Assembly (NCBI GenBank): GCA_024291935.2
Contig: CM044307.1
Span: 93,563,461 to 93,627,460 of the forward strand
From: Okapia johnstoni
Taxonomy: Eukaryota; Chordata; Mammalia; Artiodactyla; Giraffidae
Direction: 5' to 3'
Length of the DNA stretch: 64,000 nt
Shown: one piece after another, positions 47,838 to 60,300 of the stretch
Layout: each line of letters starts with the position of its first letter
How positions within the stretch are numbered: the first letter of the stretch is position 1
Notes under the pieces: generated by a model
Told to the model about the DNA's origin: nothing
The model's database searches: none
What the model saw: the letters and a program-made list of their open reading frames with translations, nothing else
Made by a program: the position numbers and the translations under genes

Positions 47838-50129
47838 GTATTGCAGATCCTGTTAAAACTGTATTGCAAGAAGAGCTTTAGAGTTCAGGTAGGTATAATC
47901 TTTGCAGTTTCTCAAAGAGGAAATTGCATCCTAACCTGGGGAATTTTTTCTCATCTGGTAAACCTTTGGGACAGCTATGTTTAGAATCCAGGTCTCCTGG
48001 TTCCTAGTCCTGTGTCCTTGCCTTTTGCCCTGTGGATAAATCCGAAACAGTCCTTTTAGAGAGCATGTAGATGAAAGGAGGTGATTCTCAAGCATTCCTG
48101 CACTTTAAAAATGGCTTCCAAGTAAAAAACTCTCAGCCAGATTCTCTCAGCATTAGAAAGCCTCTCTCTGCAGGAAATTGGATTAATTTTTGCAGACTTC
48201 AGGATATCAGACTCTTAACACTTTGAAAAGGATTCACCACAGAGCTCCCTGAGGACATCAAGCAGTTTGGCTGTATGTTTACAGAGATTCGACTCTGGAC
48301 ACAGAGGAGAGAGTGTGATACTTGCTCCCTAAAACCAAGGTGGCTTACAGAGAGATGTGGGAGGAGTTGAGAAGCAAACTCAGTAGGGCTTTGCTCCACT
48401 GAGCAATGGAATCAGTGGAGACATGAATGATTTTCTATAACCCTTGAGCTGTGCTTTAGTTTTCAGAAACTGGGGCCCTTCATGGGCTGCATGGATGTTC
48501 CTGGCGGTCATCACGCAGGAGAACTTCCCACCAGTAAGTGAGACACTTATCGGTGTGATCGCCGCCTCCTTTGTTGGCCTCACTCAGTGGCTGCTCCCCC
48601 AGCTCTGGACTCTTTTCATTCTCCAGGCTAATCCTTGGGTACCATTATCATACCTATATTTTTAACAGCCAAGGGTTAGAACTGGTCTCATACTCCATGG
48701 ATGGAGAGGTCCCCAGCATATAACCAGCTGTCAGACGCAGCAGGATCTTGAGGATAGACTACATTGTTGAGAGCTTAGAACAATGAACTTCCAGTTGTCC
48801 TTTTGATGATTGCATTAGTCAAGTGTGAGATATATTACCTAATGGTCTTTGCTTCAAATCATATGCTGTGAATGCACTGACTTTTCTTAAAGGCAGAGCA
48901 CCTTGCCATCTGGGCTTTTTCTTGGACTACTCTCATCTCATTTATCTGTTAAAATGACAAAATGAGCTCATCTGAGTATCTAGTAGAATCATCATGATAC
49001 ATTTTTCTAAAACTACACTAATTTTGGTCTCTGTTATTATATACCAGAGGCATCCTCTACACATGGTGACTGCTAAAGGTGCTCCTGTCCTGTCACAGAC
49101 AAGGTCTGTCACATTCCAGACCTAAGTGGATAAGTTTCCTCCTCCCTCAATGCTTGTCCTTGACCCAGTGCAAAGTCTGGCTCAGCAGGGATCCCCGAGG
49201 GAGCTGTGGCCTAAACGTTCATACAGCATGGACTACCACTCTGCCCATGCCCCTCAGTGTGAGTGTGAGAACATGCCAACATCAAGGACACTAAGTCAGT
49301 CACTGTCTACCTTTTTGTATGTACTGATGGATAAATGGACAGTTAGAGCAACATACTAAATGGAATGCATGCAGAGTATATGGCTGCAAAGAAAGCAACT
49401 TCTAGTTCCGAAAATCATGGGGAACCAACAGGAGGCCTATTCTTTGCAGAGGAGCAACCGCTCTCATCAAAGCACATTTTGTTTCTTGAAACTGTGAAGT
49501 TGTTTTAAGAATGTGGACAGAATTATTAGTCATGTGAAACCCCAAATCCCCTGATGTTCACTGCACTGCATTGAATATGGCACAAATGCATGTGGTGGTG
49601 TAGTGACCTTCCGCATATAATGAGGTTGTTCTGTGGGCCAAGAAAAAATTAGTTCACTCCATGGGGCCCTCGGCATTCACTGATTCACATCTGCATTGAT
49701 CTGGGTGGTGGGACTTGGCAGGAAAGCAACTCTCACACAGGGTAGGACCATGTGCCCTTTCTCTCGCCTGCCTGTCCCTGGGTTCACTGTTGTATTTTCA
49801 GACTTAGGGAACCACAGCCTTCTTCATAGAAGGCTACAAATCATTCCAAGTATTGTGAAATTGTTGGGGGAATGCACCAGGAATATTGAACAGGAAAGAT
49901 TTTTCAGTGTTTCTCCGGGAAAGCTTAGCAGTTAGAGATTGAGAATTGCTTTGGGTGGAATCCAGAGGCTGGAACAGTGTCTTCAGAAGTCACACAGCCC
50001 AGACTTCTCATGCACACTCAGGAAACGGGGGCCCAGACAAGTGAGATCGTCTGCCAAGGTTATCCAGTTAGCAACGACGCCTGGACTAGAGTCCAAGTTT
50101 TCTTTTCTTTCTTTTTCTGTGATTTACCA
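47838..50129. other. Intron 9 sequence, unassigned
   Basis: About 2.3 kb without young repeats. About 49985-50110 faintly resembles antisense MIR. No exon is seen. Confidence 0.35.
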
Positions 50130-50210
50130 CTTATTCTTATTTATTTATTTTATTGGAGTATAAATGCTTTACAATGTTGAGTTGGTTTCTGCTGTACAAC
50201 AGTGTGAATC

Positions 50211-50289
<79 letters not shown>

Positions 50290-50532
50290 TATATCCCTCC
50301 CTCTTGAGCCTCCGTCTCACCTCCCCACCCGATGCTACCCCTCTGAGTCAGCACAGGGCACTGAGCTGAGGCCCCTGTGCTATCCAGCAGCTGCCCACTA
50401 GCTATTTATTTTGCACATGGTATATATACATGCTGATCCTAATCTCCCAAGTCATCCCACCCTTTCCGCCCCTTCTGTGTCCACAAGTCCAATCTCCACG
50501 TCTGCGTCTGTTCCTGCCCTGCAAATAAGTTT
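50130..50532 (-). mobile_element. L1 3' end fragment with expanded microsatellite
   Basis: TTTACAATGTTGAGTTGGTT and TTCTGCTGTACAACAGTGTG at the left and TTCTGTGTCCACAAGTCCAA at the right are antisense ruminant L1. The microsatellite at 50213-50295 lies inside. Confidence 0.85.
50213..50295. repeat. Compound (CT)n(AT)n(AC)n microsatellite
   Basis: About 17 CT units (50213-50246), about 14 AT units and about 8 AC units, ending ATATAT. Likely highly polymorphic. Confidence 0.95.
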
Positions 50533-50630
50533 TCTGACTCTTAGTTCAGGGCTGTTTCTGCTACCTTTTCTCTCTCTGCCTCTGTCTCCCAATCAATTTA
50601 CCATTTAAATTAAGAAGGAAGGAATCTAAA

Positions 50631-50802
50631 GGGGTGTTTCTCAAAATATAATTTACAACCACCTGTCTGAATCACCTTGGATACCTTTAAAATGCAGACT
50701 TCTGGGATTTATCCAGACCTTCCAAATAAAATTGAGGCCTGGGTTTCTGCATTTTCCCCAAGCTCCTCGGTGATTCTTAGGCACATTCTGTGTGAGAACC
50801 TC
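50631..50802 (+). mobile_element. MER5A-type DNA transposon relic
   Basis: GGGGTGTTTCTCAAAATATA, TCTGAATCACCTTGGATACC and TTCTTAGGCACATTCTGTGT, ending GTGAGAACC, match MER5A in order. Confidence 0.78.
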
Positions 50803-51340
50803 AGATCCAGGGGCTATAAATCGGCAGGTGGCAGGAAATGAGTGCTGACTTCCAGTGTCACTGGATTTATCTTGACTATGATCATTCACGGTTGCTTGCT
50901 GCTCTTAGTGCCAGTCATAGAGTGAACTGAACAGGGCTAATGATGGTTCACAGAGTACCTGCATTAGCTTTCCTGTGTCCCTCACGTCTGTTCTGAGCAT
51001 AACTATAGCTATTAATATTAACTCTTTTTTTCCCCACCTGGCACTATTTATCTGCTGTATATTGCTCTGCTATGCTTGAGGGAAGGTAAATGAATGCTTT
51101 GCATGTATTCTCAAATATACAGGCCCACTCCAGCCTCTGTTGATATATAGTACCTGGCCTCAAAATGTCTCACAATGAGTCCACAAATAGTTCAGTCAGA
51201 GTCCCAATTACCTTTCCATGCAGGTAATTACTACTTCTGCCATTTAAGGGAAATTTCAGTACACTGCTTATAGCAATAAATTTAAGACCATATTTGTTCT
51301 CTGTCCTGTTTCTATTCATAGCATAGATTTAAAATTTCAT
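50803..51340. other. Intron 9 sequence, unassigned
   Basis: Nothing recognised. Confidence 0.3.
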
Positions 51341-51579
51341 TTCTGTGGAGTTGGGCTTCCCAGGTGACGCAGTGGTAAAGAATCCACCTGCCAATGCAGG
51401 AGATGCAGGAGAGTCAGTTTTGGTCCCGTGGGTCAGGAAGAACCCCTGGAGGAGGAAATGGCAACCCACTCCAGTATTTTTGCCAGGGAAATCCCATGGA
51501 CAGCGGAGCCTGGTGGGCTACAGACTGTGGGGTCGCGGAGTCTGACACGACTGTGCACACATGCACATTCTGTGGGGTT
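51341..51579 (+). mobile_element. Bov-tA SINE with 12-bp TSD
   Basis: The SINE (51353-51567) is flanked by TTCTGTGGAGTT and TTCTGTGGGGTT, one mismatch. It is the last repeat before exon 10. Confidence 0.95.
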
Positions 51580-51861
51580 CCAGCTCTGAACGGTCCTTCA
51601 GTATGAGTTTGGTTAATAGTAAATAAAATAATGCCATTATCTCCTTTTTGCCCCCTCAGCTACTAACAGACTTCAAAATGACCAACCAACCAAAACCCTT
51701 CAGAGTCTGTTTCCCCTGCCTATGGGAGAGTTCCCTGTGTCACGCGGATGAGTAACTGGGCAGTTCTGTGAGCTGACTGAGCTGCACTGTAGGAGTGTGC
51801 CCTGGTGGCACATTGGCAGTCTCATTCGGGACTTTAACGGGTTTCACGGTGTGTTTTACAG
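51580..51861. other. End of intron 9
   Basis: Unique sequence leading to the exon 10 acceptor; nothing else recognised. Confidence 0.4.
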
Positions 51862-51995
51862 CATGCTCTTTCTGACAAGGCACGTGTGAAAGCCTTTGAC
51901 CCAAAGACAACTTGCTTGCAGGAATGCCTTATCACCACCTTCCAGGAAGCCTACTTTGTTTCAGAAAGTTTTGAAGAAGCCAAAGAAAAGATGAG
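51862..51995 (+). CDS. TPH2: TPH2 exon 10
   Basis: The exon is 134 bases: 44 codons from [15 protein letters not shown] to FEEAKEKM, plus the first two bases of an Arg codon finished in exon 11. It encodes the end of the catalytic domain, with the conserved [20 protein letters not shown] block. The acceptor is GTTTTACAG ending at 51861 and the donor is GTAGAT at 51996. From memory, human TPH2 has Cys where this sequence has Arg at residue 396 (DKARVK); the rest looks identical to my recollection. The nearest repeat is a Bov-tA SINE that ends about 295 bp upstream. Confidence 0.95.
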
Positions 51996-52299
<304 letters not shown>

Positions 52300-52519
52300 T
52301 GCCTGGGACCTGTGTCACTGCCAGCATGATCTTTTGGGGGCTTAACAACAATTCAATGTCATATAACACCAATAGCTTTCTGTGTCATGGCTTGGCTAGT
52401 AAGCACGCAATTCTGTGTATTCCTACCTACTTGTAACTTACTGTGATAATGTATGAAACACCATAAAAAACCCAATGGCAGATAGCCACTCATTGTATGA
52501 AATAGGTTGAAGTGTCTTA

Positions 52520-52525
52520 AATAAA
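52520..52525 (+). promoter_or_regulatory. Proximal polyadenylation signal of TPH2
   Basis: Canonical AATAAA 221 bases after the stop codon, inside CTTAAATAAATTTG, followed by a T/G-containing stretch. Confidence 0.65.
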
Positions 52526-53013
52526 TTTGACATTCCAGCTTAGTGTCCTTAGCCAAACTATAGCTATTGAAAATTGGTAACAAATAGCCCTCTTCTGACT
52601 CTAGCTTGTGACCTTTTCTTTCTCAGATCTGAATCTTTCCTTTGTGTTCATTAGATAAAATGAAAATAGCAGTGAAACTGTTTCTATTTTCTCCAGTGTG
52701 AGTGTTTTCACAGCACTATTTGAGATAAACCCAGAATTATATGAAACTTCCTATCACATTACTAAAAGATTCAGAATTCTCTTTCAAAAATGGGTAGTGA
52801 ACACACTAGTTGGAATGGTTTTCAGGATGAGTATTTATACAATGTAAGAAAAGTGAACTTTTCACACATAGAATATATAGGTTGCATTGACTTTGTAGAA
52901 ACTGAGTTGTGGCATGCTTCCCAAAGTATTTTGGAAGAAAATACTTCCAGAATGGACATTAGGAAAGACTAAACAGTAGAGAATTAATCTTGGGACTGTG
53001 AATTTTATTCTGG

Positions 53014-53019
53014 AATAAA
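53014..53019 (+). promoter_or_regulatory. Distal polyadenylation signal of TPH2
   Basis: Canonical AATAAA followed within 10 bases by GTGATTGTTCTG, a plausible GU-rich downstream element. That makes it a strong candidate for the main cleavage site. Confidence 0.6.
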
Positions 53020-53040
53020 GTGATTGTTCTGCTCAGGTGT

Positions 53041-53165
53041 TTAACCCATTTCTCTTGGAGAATAATAATATTCATAGAGCTTTGATTTCAGTGGTGTAGA
53101 AATTGAGCCACAGAGAGTTAAGTGATTTGCTCAAAGTAGCACAGTTAGTCATGCATCAATGTTAA
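53041..53165 (-). repeat. MIR-like relic after the TPH2 3' end
   Basis: AAATTGAGCCACAGAGAGTT and AAGTGATTTGCTCAAAGTAG with CACAGTTAGTCA match antisense MIR. Confidence 0.55.
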
Positions 53166-53424
53166 CAGCCCACCACATCTCACTTTTGGATTGCTACAAC
53201 ATTCAGCTTGGTGTATGTGTGTATTTATGATGTGTAGTCATAGAAGGGAAGGCGATGCTTATCAGAACTAATGTTTATCAGTAAATAGGACTTGGCTTGT
53301 GATCAAGGGTTGACAACAGTACAGATATTTCCTCTCACAACCCCAAACCATGCTAGGTCTCTGGGAGTCTGGCCACTTGCCCAAAGTTTGGGCAAATTTA
53401 GGTAAATGATAGTGATATACCACA

Positions 53425-53545
53425 GGAAGGAAATCTAAGGAAAAGGGGATATATGTATACATACAGCTGATTCACTTTGCTGTACAGCAGAAACTGATAC
53501 AACATTGTAAAGCAACTATATTCCAATAATGAAAAAAAATAATGA
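53425..53545 (+). mobile_element. L1 3' end fragment
   Basis: Sense L1 terminus: CAGCTGATTCACTTTGCTGT, ACATTGTAAAGCAACTATAT, CCAATAATG, then an A-rich tail. Confidence 0.87.
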
Positions 53546-54450
53546 TGCACTACAAATTTCAGTCATCTCTTGCTATAAGAGGTATAGTCAGGTGATTAAG
53601 TGAACAAATTATTGCTGAATGAGAGGATGAATTTTAGCTTCTGATTCCCTTAACAAATACAATCATTGTTCCTCTAATCTGCTTTATCAGCACAGAATGC
53701 TGGGTGAGGGGGAGAGAGGATGAGAAAAAGAGAAGAATAAGACGACAGAATAACTTTGAAGTTAGCAATTCTAAAATATTTACTTCTAAGGGTGGTCTTT
53801 AAATAGGAAATTGCATAAAATTTCAAACTAACTCATACTGTTGCATGGCCTGTTACAAGTCAGAAATTTTGGGACTAAATATATTCAGGAAGAATATGAG
53901 AAAATTAAAATATACATCAGAGTGAGGTAAAATTATACTGAGAAATCAGACATTTGACTCTTGGTTATCTTGATGATTGAGGCTCTTTCATTTTTGAAGG
54001 ATTCTCAAAACAATGGAGTTTTTGAGAAGGGATTTGATGGTTAGAATGTGAGAATCATGCAGTTTAAATGCTATTTGAGCTGAAAGAGTAGTGCCTTGAA
54101 AAATTATCAGTGTTAGAGAAATGATGAGCAAGCTGAACCCAAATAAAACGATCTGAAATGATCAAGTAGTTGTAAATTCCAATCATTTTATAAATCCATA
54201 AAGACCTAATTTCTTAACATCTTGCTTTGTTAGATCTAGATGACCCTGAATAATTATTTATAAATACTAATCTAGAATAATAACCCAGAACAATGAATCC
54301 AGAAATTTCCCATAAACAGTTAAGAGAGACTAGGAACAGTAAGAAATTTCCAGAACTGACTGCTGAATTTTGTCAAAGGAGAAAATTGGCTAAGGCACTC
54401 TTAATGTCTGCTTTTCCTGTTGTTCCCATAATTTGGTGTTGCTTTGGATA
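53546..54450. other. Intergenic sequence, unassigned
   Basis: A+T-rich; nothing recognised. Confidence 0.3.
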
Positions 54451-54862
54451 ATATTTTACCTTTTGTGGCAACAGGGATGACTTGGAGAGCATTATGTTAA
54501 GTGAAATAATACAGCCAGAGGAAAACAAATACTGTATGATATCACTTATATGTGAAATAAGAAAATATAACCAACTAGTAAATAGGACACAAAAGAAGCA
54601 GACTCACATAGAGAACAAAATAGTGGTTACCAGGGGAGAGGGGGAGATGGGAGAGGCAAGATAGGGGTAGAGGATTAAGAGGTAAAGAGCAGTAAGTATA
54701 AATGAAGCTGCAAGGGTATACTGTACAACATGGGGAATATAGCCAATATTTTATATTATCTATAAATGGAGCATAACCTTTAAAAATTGTGAATAACTAT
54801 ACTATATACCTATACTTATATTACAGTCACTGTAATTCAGTAAAAAAGAAAAAAACCCCAAA
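54451..54862 (+). mobile_element. L1 3' UTR region
   Basis: GAGAGCATTATGTTAAGTGA, GTATGATATCACTTATATGT and GTTACCAGGGGAGAGGGGGA, followed by an A-rich tail near 54842, follow the 3' region of an old L1. Confidence 0.8.
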
Positions 54863-55683
54863 ATTAGCCATCAAGCTTTTCCCTTCTAGCCCCAGTGAGA
54901 GGGGAGTTTCTTAGTTAAATGTACTGAAGGGAGAATTGTACTTAATTATAGATAAACTCCCTCAACAAAAAATAACATTTGGTCTGTCTTCTGCCTGGCT
55001 ATAGTGGCATCCTTAGTTTTCTTACATGGGCAAAAATCTATGTTGTTTCAAAAATAGAGGAGTTGCAAAGGCTTTCCCACAGGCTTATAGAGGTATCATA
55101 CAAGGAGGAGGAATTACTTGATTCTTTTTAGATTTGTTCTCCATTTGGAATCGTGGTTTTCATTTGTTGTGAGCATTTAACATGCAAATGCCATTACAAC
55201 TAATAGTGGGAAAAGTCCTATAAAGTTTAATAGCCATCAGAGGAGAAGTGTTGGCAGAAAAAGTCCCCAAATGGAAATAGTACAACAAAATAATCACAGC
55301 CAGATTCTTGTCATATCTGATACCTGCTCAGTGCAACCATTTGTCTCAATTATGCCTCCTGACTTAAAGCTAAATTAAATAGATCCAAGGGCAATTATAA
55401 ATTTAAAGATACTTGCTCACTGTCATCTCACTGTGAATCGGTACTTTATTTTGGCTTTGCTGCTGTCTTCTGTAATCAGCTAATCAGAAATCAACCCAAG
55501 GTTCCTAGTAAGACCAGGTTTCTTATGTATCATCCTTTGTAAAAAATAGCTAGAATCTGATTAGTTCAGTTTTTCCTTAAAGCATTTTTGTCTCTTATGA
55601 GTTGGGGTCAGTCAACCAGTGTATTCGTGAATGACCAGTTTATTTGGCCTAATAGATTCTTCATAAATTGCAGGGTTTTTTAA
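54863..55683. other. Intergenic sequence, unassigned
   Basis: Nothing recognised. Confidence 0.3.
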
Positions 55684-55812
55684 ACAATATTTTTTAATTG
55701 GAGGATAATTGCTTTATAAAATTTTGTTAGCTTCTGCCAAATATCAACATCAATCAGCCATAGGCATACATATGTCCCCTCCCTCTTGAATCTCCATTCC
55801 ATCTCCCTCCCT
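55684..55812 (-). mobile_element. L1 3' end fragment
   Basis: TTTTTAATTGGAGGATAATT and AACATCAATCAGCCATAGGC are the antisense ruminant L1 end. Confidence 0.82.
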
Positions 55813-56525
55813 ATAAATTGCTGGTTTTAAGAGTGGGTAACTGTGACCCAGGCTGGTTAAAAATTTTTTTTTTTTTTACATTAGTGTTAACGGTTGTGAA
55901 ACGAGTGTCTGGCTTAGTCTCATTTATTTACTGTGTAATTTAGAGATGATGCTTTATGGGAATGATATATCTGTGCCTGTCTTGCTTGCACATGGTAAAT
56001 GGGCCTGCGCCTAATGAATGTAACGTATTGCAACATTTTCCAACATGAAAAGTTTTGAAATGAAAAACAGTGTGCTTTATCGTGAAAGCAAATAGAAATA
56101 CAAAGTTTCATTTTCAAATGCAGTCATGGCTCACATCATCTCATTTTCTTCATTTGAGGAGGAAAACATTAACACAAGATGTAGTTGTCCTCTAATTCAT
56201 TTGATCTAATTTTCAACTTCTAAGAATCAAGCCCTGATGCTTACTCTCATGAACCTTGTCTTACTTATAATGAAAAAGAAAGCAGTCCAGAGTTTTCTAG
56301 TGTGTCTGAGTTTTTTTTTTTTTTTTCTTCTTCAATTTCCAAAGACACTCTCATATTTGGGAAAATTATTCTTATGCAGATTGCCATTTTCTGGGAAGAG
56401 GCAAGGGAATTAATAGTGATATATTGCTCTTCTCATATTAGATTTGCACATGTTCAAAATAAACCAGTTCTTAAACATGGAATGGTGAGTCTTTACAATG
56501 TCACTCATGGTCTCAAAATGTTCAG
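55813..56525. other. Intergenic sequence, unassigned
   Basis: Poly(T) runs at about 55868 and 56311; otherwise nothing recognised. Confidence 0.3.
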
Positions 56526-57135
56526 TCGATGGCTTAGACCGTATCAGGGGCTGTATCAGGCACTCTTCTCAACACTGAGTGTATAGTGATGAATTAGGCA
56601 GAAGAGGTTTATGCCCACTTCAAACTTGTATTCTAATAGAGAGATATCAGCAAAAAACCAGATTGAGGTCATGGCAAATTTTATGAAGAAAATAGTTGGA
56701 GTAATGTGATACAGAGCAATGGAATGGGAAGGGAATACGCCGGCCAGGGAAGCATTTCTGAGCAGATGGCATTTGACTAAGAACCATGGGTTAAGCAGAA
56801 GCCAGGCATGACGAGAGCCATGGAAAGAGTGTCCTCTGAAAGAGGGAACAGCAAGATCATAGGCAGAAATGGAATGTGTTCACGGAAGACAGATTGCCAG
56901 TGGGCTGGAGAGGAAGGATAAAATGACAGCCTGGGAAACAAGGATGAGATAATACAGGGTTCCATAGAGGGTCGGGTGGACTCTCAGTGCAGTGGAGTCA
57001 CTGGAGAGTTGTAAACAAGATCTGAGTTACATTTTTAAAGGTGACTCAGGCTGCTGTGTGGAAATGAATTGTCGGGGGATTGGAGAGTGCTGGAAAACCA
57101 ATTAGGAGACCATTGCAATACTGAAACTCTAAAAA
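56526..57135 (+). repeat. Long ancient dispersed repeat
   Basis: TATCAGGCACTCTTCTCAAC, AGGGAAGCATTTCTGAGCAG, GGGAACAGCAAGATCATAGG, GTGACTCAGGCTGCTGTGTG and GGAGACCATTGCAATACTG occur in the order of a common old mammalian repeat. I cannot name the family with confidence. It is the most complete of three copies in the window. Confidence 0.6.
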
Positions 57136-59848
57136 ATCAATATCTTACTGGGTCATGGTGGACATCATTAAAACTAGTTATAATTAAATAAGTTACTAAG
57201 TGACTCAGAACTGTCAAATGAAACACCAGGGGAAACTGGAATAACCAGCACCTGGGTGGATTATCATCTGACTGGAGAAGCAGACATCCAATGATATCCT
57301 GTGTCTTATGCAAATAATTAACACTTCCTTTAACAAAATATCACCTCATGTTTAATTTTCCCTGGACAGCTTTTAAGGGTAAGAAAACAGACTGGAGAGG
57401 AAACACATTTTTTTTTTTCTCTAGAGACTCATAGTCACTGCATAAGCAGAAATGAAGTAAGGAATGGGGATGATTGGTGAATGCTCGTGTTGACATATGG
57501 GGTAATTCAAGACAAAAAAGCACCCTCATCTCCGGGCAAACTGAAGTAGTTGTATTCACTGTCCCCCTGGTCATTTCTGTAGGAGTAGGTCATATAGATG
57601 TAAGTGAATTAATTAAGTCTACTTCCACTCTTCTCACTGCTGTCCATCTTCCCAATATGTATTGGAGATACCCCGGCAAGGTTCATTTGCTGAGATGTCT
57701 TCCTCTCTCTAAGAAGGATGGATCTGGTGCAGCGGCTGAAAGTATATTTCCTTCTTTGAGAGGATCGTAGTGAGCCTGATGTTCAACCCAAGGGCATTTG
57801 TGGTTATGGTGCAAGCAAACAGCTTTCTCATAATCCAGTCTGGATACAGTTTTTATAACTGAATAACAAAACGATCTGACAGATGCGGGCAGGGTAATTT
57901 GAAAACTAGTGGCAAAAGAAATCAAGTTCATTTTCTGTCAGAATCAAATCTTTAAAAAAAGATGCAAAGCTAACCCTCATTTTATAGGTTGAGAAAGCTA
58001 ATATTAATTACAGGAAGGGTGTAGGACTTTCCTGATATCTCCTTCACGCCTTCCAGATCTTTTACAGTCTCCTTTCTTTTTTAGTTGGCTAATTTTCATG
58101 GAACTTGTTAGATGCTGGTTCAGTGTGTCTATTATTCCCAAAGATTTGCAAACCACTGAACACATCTAATGTACAGCTTGCCCAATATTAGTGAACAACT
58201 AACTTCACAGACGTTAATGAGGCCAATTATTGGCAAGTGAATTTGAAGTGAAGAGCACATGAGGTTTGCCACAATAGCAGTTATTTGTTTATTGGGATTG
58301 ATTGAGGCAAACTTCTTTTTGATCATTACATCTGATTGATCACTGAACGTGGCATTATGAGAGAATGAGGTTCCTAAATCAGATAGTTACTTGGAAGAAA
58401 AATCGCTGCCTTGCAAAGGCAGAACATGTCCCCTAACCATTTCAGTGTTAAAGAGGAGCCATTAAGTTGGAATAGATTCTAATTAGCCTCCTTACAAATC
58501 TCTAAAACTTTTTGGTCTTGCCTGTTGAGCAGAACTTAAAAGAAGCCTAAATTCCTCCCTTGCCCACGTATAGTCAGTATCAAAGAAAATAACTTGCAGG
58601 TTAATACTTACTGCTGAAAACGAGTGCAGACATAGCAATCCTGATTTGAAGTGGCATTGGAAAGCATAATTTGATTCACCCAGCCAAATGATTACTGCAA
58701 GTACAGATCATCAGCACGGCTCACTCCAGCACATTTGAATTGGTGATCAGCTGACAGCTAATTGCCAGACCCAGTGTGCCTCTTGAGCTTCTGCCTGGGA
58801 ACAGAGGAAAAAAAATCACCATGACTCCTACCTAGCCTGGATGGAGGTGTTTTTCCCATGCTGGAAATGTCTTGGAGGATGGTTGTCACTCTGAATACAG
58901 TGTTTGTTTGCCCAGCACCTACACCTTTTTCTGGTCCAATAACTACACCCCCAATTTTCTCTTATGGATACTCTCCTACTTTGAATCTATACCTGGGGTG
59001 AGGCTGGCTCTATCTCCCAGTTCCAAGGGTTGGACTCCTGACCAAGGCTTCGATGAGATACTATATCTCCCTGCCCTAAATGACTTGTGCGAGGCTGGGC
59101 CATGTTCTGAGCTGGGCCGAAGAAGGTCAACACCTGGACTTTTCTGGAACCACTGAGGAGAGAGGTGTGCGTGCTTCTGTGGCTGGAAAGTGGCAGCGTG
59201 GAAGTCTGGAACTTTCAGGGGGCTTCCGTAGAGGGAATGCAGGGCCAGGAGTAAGAGGTGGTACAATGTCTTAATGTCACTGTCAAACTCACGATGTACC
59301 TGGGCTTATGCTCCATGTACCTTTGGATTTTCCAGGTCTGGGAGCTAATACATGGTTCCCCCTTCCACACTGTCATTTTCTTTTACTGTCACTAGCACCA
59401 AAAAAGTGCTGATACCCAGGATAAAAGCACAAGAGGAGAGGCAGGAGAGTTTACATTTGCCTTTTTTTTTTTCCACATTTTTCCTCTCGGTTTTAGCAAT
59501 TTCAACTTCTTGAAGAAGTACTGTTTGTTTCCTTTTGGCTTAGTCTTTGCCATAGAAGCTCGGGATACCTGGCCTCTTTACCCTCCTCTAACGCTGGTGA
59601 TGGTACGGCTTCCTCTGCTGAGATGTGGCCAGCAGAACTGCTCCATAGGAGGGCTTGACTGAGTTCTAGGAGACTGAGGTTCAAGGTCTAGGCCACTGAT
59701 TTCTTCCGTGGGAAAAGAATATCAAAGCAAATTAAACTTAGGATAACTAGATAAAAACTTTTCTGCTCCAGCTTTTTAGAGACTGGTATTAGGAGGATCT
59801 GATTTTCATTAGAATTGGGCACTTTGAAACAAAAATTCTCTCTCAGAC
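57136..59848. other. Intergenic sequence, repeat-poor
   Basis: About 2.7 kb without recognisable SINEs or LINEs. The part at about 58590-58800 looks like a candidate conserved noncoding element (see findings). Confidence 0.4.
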
Positions 59849-60300
59849 TATAGAAAAGAACATGGGCTTTGAAATCAGGTAAACGGAGGTCAGTTCAGTT
59901 TGGTTCAGTCACTCAGTCGTGTCTGACTCTTTGCGACCCCATGGACTGCAGCACGCCAGGCCTCCCTGTCCATCACCAACTCCCGGAGTTTACTCAAATT
60001 CATGTCCAATGAGTCAGTGATGCCATCCTACCATATCATCCTCTGTCATCCCCTTCTCCTCCCACCTTCAATCTTTCCCAGCATTAGAGTCTTTTCAGAT
60101 GAGTCAGCTCTTCACAGAGGTACAAATGCTCATTTTTCTACTTACAAGCCAGGAGATGTTTACAGACTTACTGGAGACATTTTCTGAGCTTAGGAGTTTA
60201 GTTTTCTGTAAAATGGGAATAAAAATACTTCATTTGTATAATTATCATGAAAATTAAATATTATACATGCCTAACCATAAAAATTACTTAGCAAATGTTG
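59849..60300 (+). repeat. MIR SINE split by a BovB tail
   Basis: GAACATGGGCTTTGAAATCA at the left and GTTTAGTTTTCTGTAAAATG with GGGAATAAAAATACTTCA at the right are one MIR around the BovB fragment. Confidence 0.65.
59889..60117 (-). mobile_element. BovB LINE, 3' end fragment
   Basis: Antisense BovB terminus starting GTCAGTTCAGTTTGGTTCAG and containing CATCCTCTGTCATCCCCTTC and GATGAGTCAGCTCTTCACAG. Confidence 0.92.

Larger units (their letters stand above)
52300..53040 (+). other. TPH2: TPH2 3' UTR
   Basis: This A+T-rich sequence after the stop codon contains no young SINE. It holds two canonical AATAAA signals, at 52520-52525 and 53014-53019, so a short (about 240-base) and a long (about 740-base) 3' UTR are both possible. 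Which is used cannot be seen from sequence. A MIR-like relic begins at about the distal end. Confidence 0.75.
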
